64,000 nt of DNA from Paenibacillus farraposensis (GTDB lineage Bacteria; Bacillota; Bacilli; Paenibacillales; Paenibacillaceae): positions 523,964-587,963 of the forward strand of contig NZ_JAFFQR010000064.1 in assembly GCF_020736845.1 (NCBI RefSeq), in the 5' to 3' direction. The notes beneath the pieces are model-generated. The model ran no database searches, was not told the origin of the DNA, and saw only the letters and a program-made list of their open reading frames with translations. The position numbers and the translations under genes were made by a program. Positions 57,689 to 64,000 of this stretch are shown here, piece after piece (the first letter of the stretch is position 1; the number at the start of each line of letters is the position of its first letter).

Positions 57689-57874
57689 CACGTTCCTCCT
57701 CGTTTTTGCCATGTTTCCTAATGTACGTTTAAAACGTTCTCGATGATATGCGGGTTCATGTTTATTTCCCATAACTTTACTATACATGATGTTGGGAGTG
57801 GGTGTAACTATTTGAACAGCGGTGTGTTTGGGGGAGTGTGAAGATTTATGCGCGGGGATTTGAGGAAAAATTAG

Positions 57875-57917
57875 AAAACCCGATTAGACCGTGAAAGGTC
57901 GGGGATCGGTTTTTGAT
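57875..57917 (-). terminator. hairpin in the 392-bp tldD-arcR gap
   Basis: AAACCCGATTAGACC/GGTCGGGGATCGGTTT stem with flanking A and T runs. A 30-codon plus-strand frame at 57955-58047 (MAVPISNEQRSNAAAAMEDV) follows. It lacks a strong ribosome binding site and is not called a gene. Confidence 0.5.
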
Positions 57918-58035
57918 AATCGCGCTGTAATTCGTCCTCTAATACGATGGGGTCATGGCTGTTCCGATTTCAAACGAGCAACGTTCGAATGCAGCTGCAG
58001 CAATGGAGGATGTTATTCATCGTCATAAACAAAAA

Positions 58036-58080
58036 GCAAAAAGATGAACGGCTTCGATTTGAAGGCGTTCATCCTTATTT
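58036..58080 (-). terminator. terminator of the arc operon
   Basis: GATGAACG/CGTTCATC stem extended by GGATGAACGCC pairs on the minus strand and followed by TTTTTGCTTTTTG, directly after the arcR stop. Confidence 0.75.
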
Positions 58081-58770
58081 TCATATAGAGAGTTCTTCAA
58101 AATAAGTTGGGTCATGTATTATAATTTTTTTACCTGAAACGGTAATAATATGATCTTTCTTTAACTGATTTAACACACCGCTGACCGTTTCTCGAGACGT
58201 TCCGGATATTTTAGAAATTCCGATTGTTGTCAGTGGACACGAAATGACAATCTCTTCACCGTTTTGTTCCCCTAAATCCTGCCTTAAATAATTAAGTGAC
58301 TGAATTACCCGATCTTGTGCATTGGGGATTGTAATATATTGTATACGATGTTCATGAAGTTTTAAGATTAAAGAAAACTGCTGAACAACAGATAATAATT
58401 GTTTGGGATTGGCTTTCAACATATCTTCAAAAATTACTGTAGGAATATAATACACATCCACATCTGTCAGTGCTTCTGCTGAGTAATTGTATCTTTGATC
58501 TGTAAACATACCGCCATAAGGAAAAATTGAATATTGTTTTACATAGTCCTCATATAGTAAATTTCCACTTTGATTGACCCGCTCTAACTTTACAAAGCCA
58601 TCTAACATAAGGTAAATTCGCTCCCTTAAGTCCCCTTCTAAAAATAAAAATTGACCCTTCTTATAAGTTCTCCAATAGACAAATTCTCTTAAGGTTTTTA
58701 ATTTTTTTTCTGATAAATCAGCAAATAAATTAAACTGCTTCAAATTTTCCATCACATTCCTTTTATCCAT
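58081..58770 (-). CDS. arcR: ArcR-type Crp/Fnr regulator of the arginine deiminase pathway
   Basis: 229 aa. Cyclic-nucleotide-fold N-domain (LFADLSEKKLKTLREFVYWR, GQFLFLEGDLRERIYLMLDG) and C-terminal helix-turn-helix ISCPLTTIGISKISGTSRET then VSGVLNQLKKDHIITVSGKK. It lacks a Cys cluster, unlike Fnr, so it does not bind an Fe-S cluster by itself. In Bacillus licheniformis ArcR activates arcABDC anaerobically, and here it is the last gene of the same order. Likely binds the Crp/Fnr-like site before arcA. Confidence 0.9.
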   Translation of the reverse strand: MDKRNVMENLKQFNLFADLSEKKLKTLREFVYWRTYKKGQFLFLEGDLRERIYLMLDGFVKLERVNQSGNLLYEDYVKQYSIFPYGGMFTDQRYNYSAEALTDVDVYYIPTVIFEDMLKANPKQLLSVVQQFSLILKLHEHRIQYITIPNAQDRVIQSLNYLRQDLGEQNGEEIVISCPLTTIGISKISGTSRETVSGVLNQLKKDHIITVSGKKIIIHDPTYFEELSI

Positions 58771-58951
58771 AAATACACCTCTCTTGTTTCATAATAGAAT
58801 ATAATATAAATTTTATCATTTATCCTATGTACTGAGCAATTAGCTCTCCATAAACTATAAATGATCAATGAAACAAGCAGGCCGAATTCGGGAGCAAAAA
58901 TCAGCCCAAACTCGACCATATTGTTTAAAGAGCAGTATTTTTAAATGTTAT

Positions 58952-59914
58952 TTATACATGCACAGATCCTTCTTGTTTAGAAATAACCGTACCTGTTTTT
59001 CCTTCTAATGCTTCATATACCTTCTCTAAAGAAGTAATAATGGCTTTTCGTTCTGGATTTGTATTAACAAAATGAATCGCAGCTTCAATCTTGGGAAGCA
59101 TACTTCCCGCTGCAAAATGTTGTCCCTTTATATATCCTTCTAATTCATCACTGGTTACAAGCTCTAACCTTTTTTGATTGGGCTTATTAAAATTCACATA
59201 CACAAAATCAACTGCAGTTAAAATGACAAGCGTATCGGCACCTACTAATTCAGCTAATTTCTGAGCGGCGAAGTCTTTATCAATAACGGCTTCAGTCCCT
59301 GTCAATCCTTCATGAGAATGAATGATTGGAATTCCGCCACCTCCAACAGCAATGACGATATTCCCATCCTTTACCAAAGAGTCAATCACTTTATATTCAA
59401 GTATGCTTACAGGTGCTGGTGATGGAACAACTCGTCTCCATCCTCTTCCTGCATCTTCTTTAAATACCACTTTTGATTCCTTCATAACCTTTCTTGCTTC
59501 GTCCTCTGTATAAAAAGGCCCGATTGGTTTGGTAGGATTATTAAATGCTTCATCTTTTTCATCGACGATCACTCTTGTTACGATTGTTGCCACATCTTTA
59601 TTTATATTCCGTTTTCTTAATACTTTTGCAATCGCATTTCCCATCCAATAGCCAATCATTCCTTGACTCATCGCACCACAAGTATCCAACGGCATTGCGG
59701 GGGTTTTTTCTGATTCCGCCACTTTTTGCTGTAATAAAATATTTCCTACTTGCGGACCATTCCCATGGACAATAACGATATCCACATCATTTTCTATTAT
59801 TTTTACAAGTTGTTCCGCTGTTTTTTCTAATGCTTCTTGTTGTGCCTGTGCCGTAGCGTTCACAGATTGTATCGCATTTCCGCCTAATGCCACTACAATT
59901 TTTCTGCGTGCCAT
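58952..59914 (-). CDS. arcC: carbamate kinase
   Basis: 320 aa, standard length. Starts KIVVALGGNAIQ. Motifs: IVHGNGPQVGNILLQQ, the VPSPAPVSILE segment, AVGGGGIPIIHSHEGLTGTE and DKDFAAQKLAELVGADTLVI. It makes ATP and ammonia from carbamoyl phosphate, the energy-yielding step of the pathway. 37 bp separate it from arcD, 182 bp from arcR. Confidence 0.95.
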   Translation of the reverse strand: MARRKIVVALGGNAIQSVNATAQAQQEALEKTAEQLVKIIENDVDIVIVHGNGPQVGNILLQQKVAESEKTPAMPLDTCGAMSQGMIGYWMGNAIAKVLRKRNINKDVATIVTRVIVDEKDEAFNNPTKPIGPFYTEDEARKVMKESKVVFKEDAGRGWRRVVPSPAPVSILEYKVIDSLVKDGNIVIAVGGGGIPIIHSHEGLTGTEAVIDKDFAAQKLAELVGADTLVILTAVDFVYVNFNKPNQKRLELVTSDELEGYIKGQHFAAGSMLPKIEAAIHFVNTNPERKAIITSLEKVYEALEGKTGTVISKQEGSVHV

Positions 59915-59950
59915 ACATCAACCCTCCAACTGTTTTTATTTCCAGAAAAC

Positions 59951-61375
59951 TTAAATCGCAATATTCCCCGCAACTAATTCATAGATTGTGAATACTGCCA
60001 AAGCAGCAATAGCAACAGATAATATCAGTTCCACCTGAGTAAATATTTGCTTTGGATTATTTCGCTTTTTCAGCCTATAATAGATAAAAATGCCTGGTGC
60101 ATATAAGGTCATTGCTAATAACAAGTAATTTAATCCAGCCGCATAAACTAACCAAATTCCATAAATACTTGCAACGATCCCAATGACTATATTGATGGTT
60201 CGGCCTTTTTCGCTTGATCGCAAGCTATACTTCAATTGATAAAATGCTGAAAACACATAAGGAACTAAAATAGCAGAAGATGCTAGAGAAAACGCGAAAT
60301 GATACGCTTTATCCGAAATAATGAAGGTTAATAAAAAAAGTTGAATTAAACCATTTGTAATCCATAATGAATTTACAGGGGCTTTATTTTTATTCTCTTT
60401 CGCAAACCACTTTGGAAATATACCATCTTTAGCAGCTAAATATGGAATTTCAGATGCGAGTAAAGTCCACCCTAGCCAAGCGCCTGAGGCGGAAATAACC
60501 AAACCTAGGTTAATAAATGCAGCCCCCCATTTTCCAACAACGCTTTCAAATAAATAGGCCATAGCTGGATTTTTTAAATTAGCAATATCCGCTTGCTGCA
60601 TAAGCCCAAGAGATAATAATGTAATCAATACGTAAACAATAAGGGTTCCTATCAACCCAATGACTGTCGCTTTTCCGACATCACTTTTATTTTTTGCACG
60701 GCTAGATAGGACAACAGCCCCTTCAACACCTGTAAATACCCAGACCGTTACAAGCATTGTGCTTTTGACTTGGCTGCCTACTGCCCCCCAAGTAAAAGTA
60801 CCGCCTTGTCCCCAAAATCCTTCTACGAATACATGGATTCGAAAAGCAAAGATTCCCACAATAATGAATACAAACACAGGTATTAATTTTGCGATTGTAG
60901 TTACTAGATTTATAAGCGCTGCCGATTGTACGCCTCGTAAAATCAGCAGGTGGACACACCAGAGCAAGATACTCGCGCCAATAATCGATGCTATATTTTG
61001 ACCCCCATCAAAAATGGAAAAAAAATAACCTAATGAACTAAATAGTAAAGTTGCGTAAGCTACATTCCCAAGCCATGCGGCTACCCAATACCCCCACGCG
61101 CTATTAAACCCCATAAAATTTCCAAATCCAGCTTTTGCATAACTAAAAATACCACCATCCAAATCAGGCCTTTTTTTAGTTAAATTCTGAAAGGATAATC
61201 CAAGCGCAATCATTCCGATGCCTGTGATAATCCACCCAATCATAATCGCTCCGGCGCCGGCTTCTTTGGCCATATCACTTGCCAGGTTAAATGCCCCACC
61301 GCCTATCATCGAACCGACCACGAGAGCTGTTAAAGTAAATAATCCCAATTTCTTTTCTTCACCCACTACACTCAC
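59951..61375 (-). CDS. arcD: arginine/ornithine antiporter
   Basis: 474 aa APC-superfamily exchanger with 12-13 hydrophobic segments. Start region LGLFTLTALVVGSMIGGGAF (the GSGIG-like substrate loop) and VWVFTGVEGAVVLSSRAKNK. GTG 61375 or GTG 61366 (better spaced after AGAGGTGA) is the start. It exchanges external arginine for internal ornithine without energy cost. Between arcB and arcC in the operon. Confidence 0.92.
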   Translation of the reverse strand: MSVVGEEKKLGLFTLTALVVGSMIGGGAFNLASDMAKEAGAGAIMIGWIITGIGMIALGLSFQNLTKKRPDLDGGIFSYAKAGFGNFMGFNSAWGYWVAAWLGNVAYATLLFSSLGYFFSIFDGGQNIASIIGASILLWCVHLLILRGVQSAALINLVTTIAKLIPVFVFIIVGIFAFRIHVFVEGFWGQGGTFTWGAVGSQVKSTMLVTVWVFTGVEGAVVLSSRAKNKSDVGKATVIGLIGTLIVYVLITLLSLGLMQQADIANLKNPAMAYLFESVVGKWGAAFINLGLVISASGAWLGWTLLASEIPYLAAKDGIFPKWFAKENKNKAPVNSLWITNGLIQLFLLTFIISDKAYHFAFSLASSAILVPYVFSAFYQLKYSLRSSEKGRTINIVIGIVASIYGIWLVYAAGLNYLLLAMTLYAPGIFIYYRLKKRNNPKQIFTQVELILSVAIAALAVFTIYELVAGNIAI

Positions 61376-61437
61376 CTCTCTCTATTTGATCGTGTTAAGG
61401 AAAAGAGAGAGAGAAAGAAGGAAGATGAATTCCTTCT

Positions 61438-62436
61438 TTACTCCATATTTCCTAAAGTAGCTGCCAAAACCGCTTTAATGGTATGCATTCTATTTTCAGC
61501 TTGATCAAATACTTTTGAATGCTTGCTGCGGAATACCTCATCGGTTACTTCCATTTCTCTCAATCCATGTTTTTCGTAAATTTCTTTTCCATACTTTGTT
61601 TCCAGATCATGAAATGCAGGTAGACAATGTAAAAAAATCACATCCTTATTCCCTGCTTCTTTGATCATCTGCATATTTACTTGATAAGGTGAGAGCAGTT
61701 CAATACGTTCAGCAAATTTATCTTCTTCCCCCATAGATACCCACACATCTGTGTAGATTACATCTGCGCCCGCAACAGCCTCTTCAATACTACTGGTTAC
61801 CATTACCTGGTCACTAAATTTTTTGGCCAAATAAATGACTTCTTGTGCTGGCCATAATGATTTGGGCGCACAAATCCGCACATCCATTCCGACGATTGAA
61901 CCACCCACCAATAAGCTATTTGCAACATTGTTTCGGCCATCACCAACATAAACGAGCTTCACATTTCGCAAATGCCCAATATGTTCCTGGATGGTTAATA
62001 AATCAGCGAGCGTTTGAGTTGGATGCCACATATCCGTTAGACCGTTCCACACCGGTACACCCGAGTGCTCAGCCAAAGATTCCACTGTTTTATGAGCAAA
62101 ACCGCGGAACTCAATTCCGTCAAACATACGGCCCAACACTTTCGCCGTGTCTTCTACGGATTCTTTTTTACCAAGCTGAATATCACCTTTACCTAAATAC
62201 TCGGGATGCGCCCCTAAATCTGTACAAGCCACTGTAAATGCGCACCGTGTACGAGTAGAAGTTTTTTCAAATAAAAGAGCTATATTTTTCCCTTCCAAAT
62301 AACGATGGGGAATACCGTTTTTCTTTTTATCTTTTAAATCTGCTGCTAAATCGAGCAAATATAACAATTCCTCTTCTGTAAAATCTATCTCTGCAAGAAA
62401 ACTTCTGCCTTGTAAGCTTGAATTGGTTTTTCCCAT
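61438..62436 (-). CDS. arcB: catabolic ornithine carbamoyltransferase
   Basis: 332 aa. Carbamoyl-phosphate site [14 protein letters not shown] (about 54-67), [11 protein letters not shown], and ornithine-site [15 protein letters not shown] with [14 protein letters not shown]. In this position it phosphorolyses citrulline to ornithine and carbamoyl phosphate. The operon context and length fit the catabolic rather than the biosynthetic ArgF form. 24 bp after arcA. Confidence 0.95.
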   Translation of the reverse strand: MGKTNSSLQGRSFLAEIDFTEEELLYLLDLAADLKDKKKNGIPHRYLEGKNIALLFEKTSTRTRCAFTVACTDLGAHPEYLGKGDIQLGKKESVEDTAKVLGRMFDGIEFRGFAHKTVESLAEHSGVPVWNGLTDMWHPTQTLADLLTIQEHIGHLRNVKLVYVGDGRNNVANSLLVGGSIVGMDVRICAPKSLWPAQEVIYLAKKFSDQVMVTSSIEEAVAGADVIYTDVWVSMGEEDKFAERIELLSPYQVNMQMIKEAGNKDVIFLHCLPAFHDLETKYGKEIYEKHGLREMEVTDEVFRSKHSKVFDQAENRMHTIKAVLAATLGNME

Positions 62437-62460
62437 ATTGATCCCTGCTTTCTCCGTAAA

Positions 62461-63693
62461 TTAAATATCTTTTCGAACGATTGGCATACTCATACAACGT
62501 GGTCCCCCACGGCCTCGGGATAATTCCGAGCTCAATATTTCAATGACCTCGATACCGTGTTCACGCAATAAAGCATTTGATACATAGTTACGGTCATACG
62601 TAACAACGACTCCTGGCGCAATGGCTAATGTATTGGATCCGTCATTCCATTGTTCACGAGCAGAGGCTATTACATCTCCTCCTCCACAAGGAATAAAAAC
62701 CAGATCCTTTAAGCCCAAAACTTCTTTTAGAGATTCCATTAAAGAGGTGTGACGGGTAATTTTAAGCGTTTCTTCATCCGGACCTTTCTCTAAAACAAAA
62801 ATATTCATATTTCCCTGCGGTCCTTGAATCGCGGGGTGAATTGTAAATTTATCAAAATCAACCATCGTAAATACGGTATCTAAATGCATAAATGCGCGGC
62901 ATTTTGGAATTTCAATGGCTAGTACTCTCTTGAATTTTTCTTGACGGCTAAATAGATTTAGGGCTAAACGTTCAATAGCCTTCGCTGAAGTACGGGCAGA
63001 TACACCAATTGCAATGGTTTCTTCATTTAAAATGAGCTCATCACCGCCTTCGATTGGAAATTCATAATTGCGATCCAGCCAAACCGGTACATTATGGCTG
63101 GTGAATCTCGGGTGATGTTTGATAACGTACTCCATAAACATGGATTCACGTCTTCGTGCAGTTTCTCTCATTTTATTAATCGTTAATCCATCACCAATAA
63201 CTGCTGCAGGATCGCGGGTAAAATATAAGTTTGGCATTGGAACTAAATAAAATGGAGAATGATCTTGCATAAATTCATATAGTTGCATATTCTTACGCGT
63301 TTCAATTTCGTTTTTCCGTACACCACTCATTATTTTTTGAACTAAATCTTCATTGGAGAAGGAAAGTAAATATTCTTTTAAAATTTGATGTGAAACATTT
63401 CCTTCAGCCCTTCCTTCTTCCAACATTTGGTCAACAAATTCTTCTCTTAGTTTTTTATCCACTAATGCCTCGGCCGCAAGTTTTTCCAAATAAAGAACTT
63501 CAATTCCCCGATTGCGTAATGTTTGGGCAAAATAATCATGTTCTTTTTGAATCACTGGCAAAAAGGGAATATCGTCAAATAATAACGGTTGTAAATATTC
63601 CGGCGTTAAATTCTCCAATTCTTGTCCCGGACGTTTTAATAAAACCGTTTGTAATTCCCCAATTTCCGAAGCCACATGCAATGGATGCTTCAT
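62461..63693 (-). CDS. arcA: arginine deiminase
   Basis: The start at 63693 ([20 protein letters not shown]) follows AAGGAGGTACGACC; the longer frame upstream has no such site. 410 aa. Catalytic residues are visible in [12 protein letters not shown] (Asp), [11 protein letters not shown] (His, Asp) and the C-terminal active Cys in [14 protein letters not shown]. It hydrolyses arginine to citrulline and ammonia, the first step. First gene of the operon; a Crp/Fnr-like site lies 91 bp upstream. Confidence 0.97.
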   Translation of the reverse strand: MKHPLHVASEIGELQTVLLKRPGQELENLTPEYLQPLLFDDIPFLPVIQKEHDYFAQTLRNRGIEVLYLEKLAAEALVDKKLREEFVDQMLEEGRAEGNVSHQILKEYLLSFSNEDLVQKIMSGVRKNEIETRKNMQLYEFMQDHSPFYLVPMPNLYFTRDPAAVIGDGLTINKMRETARRRESMFMEYVIKHHPRFTSHNVPVWLDRNYEFPIEGGDELILNEETIAIGVSARTSAKAIERLALNLFSRQEKFKRVLAIEIPKCRAFMHLDTVFTMVDFDKFTIHPAIQGPQGNMNIFVLEKGPDEETLKITRHTSLMESLKEVLGLKDLVFIPCGGGDVIASAREQWNDGSNTLAIAPGVVVTYDRNYVSNALLREHGIEVIEILSSELSRGRGGPRCMSMPIVRKDI

Positions 63694-64000
63694 TGGTCGT
63701 ACCTCCTTTTTAATCTTTGATGTATACAAATACATCATAAATGGTCCATGCTTTCCGCCCCGTGAAAACGCCAACATTTTTGTTGAGAAATATTTCACGT
63801 TTTTATTTTTAAAATGATAAAAAAAATGTATTTTTATAATAGATTCTGTCAGTTTATCTGCGAAACCTATTTCATATTACGTATATATCATGAATATCCG
63901 GGCTGTAACTGCTGATCTAAAAATGCATGATCAACTTGCAGTCTATTTGGAATGGAAGCGCATTCAAAAAAAAAAAAAAAGCGAAGGAACGCCCGCAAGG
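63694..64000. other. arcA promoter region and window edge
   Basis: AT-rich sequence upstream of arcA with the Crp/Fnr-like site. From 63890 a plus-strand frame MNIRAVTADLKMHDQLAVYL runs off the window edge through a run of 15 A (63966-63980, five Lys codons). No ribosome binding site is seen; it may be the start of another gene or noise. Confidence 0.35.
63784..63799 (-). promoter_or_regulatory. Crp/Fnr-like site upstream of arcA
   Basis: Minus-strand CGTGAAATATTTCTCA matches TGTGA-N6-TCACA at 8 of 10 fixed positions. It fits control of the operon by ArcR or Fnr under low oxygen. Confidence 0.5.

Noticed and set aside
57955..58047. 30-codon gene MAVPISNEQRSN...
   Set aside because: Only a weak GGGG precedes the ATG, and the end overlaps the arc operon terminator; not enough support.

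Overview
The window reads as a low-to-mid GC Gram-positive genome, most likely Paenibacillus of the P. polymyxa group. The evidence is AGGAGG-type ribosome binding sites, TTG and GTG starts, the N-acetylated DapH/DapL lysine branch, LicT-type antitermination, NreABC nitrate/oxygen sensing and YwiC next to nitrate-respiration genes. No rRNA, tRNA or CRISPR array was seen. Names rest on reading motifs and overall protein character, not on database searches.

Layout. 1-4.9 kb: lysine/diaminopimelate genes (dapL partial, dapH), a lipoprotein, a broken DMT transporter and a two-domain sulfurtransferase. 5.0-13.1 kb: an accessory array of small, AT-rich, mostly orphan genes. They are separated by about ten related 120-165 bp elements, all in one orientation. 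Each element has outer arms TATAAC...GTTATA, an inner arm pair TATTCAC/GTGAATA, an unpaired spacer between the two arm pairs, and a branched hairpin centre. This is the layout of integron attC sites, and the region looks like a gene-cassette array without an integrase in view. It includes two copies of a small holin-like toxin. 13.2-19.3 kb: decayed chemotaxis-receptor pieces around an intact DUF1697 gene, a large two-domain isoprenoid synthase (809 aa) and a truncated Hsp20.

19.3-24.5 kb: a beta-glucoside operon (licT-bglP-bglH) with two RAT/terminator antitermination switches and a likely cre site. 24.5-43.5 kb: an anaerobic nitrate-respiration island. It holds molybdopterin genes (moaA, moaD, moaE, moeB), narK, nreABC, narGHJI, modAB, the iron-sulfur repair gene ric, and hemY with a radical SAM/SPASM gene and ywiC. 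A GGG-N4-CCC type palindrome like the NreC box precedes narG, narK, ric and ywiC, so the island probably forms one NreABC regulon: nitrate uptake, cofactor supply, reductase, and handling of heme and nitrosative damage.

43.6-53 kb: mixed accessory and housekeeping genes, with an unusual number of broken ones: AdaA-like regulator, small lipoprotein, butanediol dehydrogenase and a siderophore-binding protein remnant. Intact genes are MFS, ArsR, LacI, an amino-acid permease, nitroreductase, MarR and gdhA. 53-58 kb: thrC and the tldD-pmbA pair. 58-63.7 kb: a complete arginine deiminase operon arcA-arcB-arcD-arcC-arcR, visibly more AT-rich than the tldD/thrC genes beside it and possibly acquired. 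Nearly all genes from 16 kb to the end lie on the minus strand.
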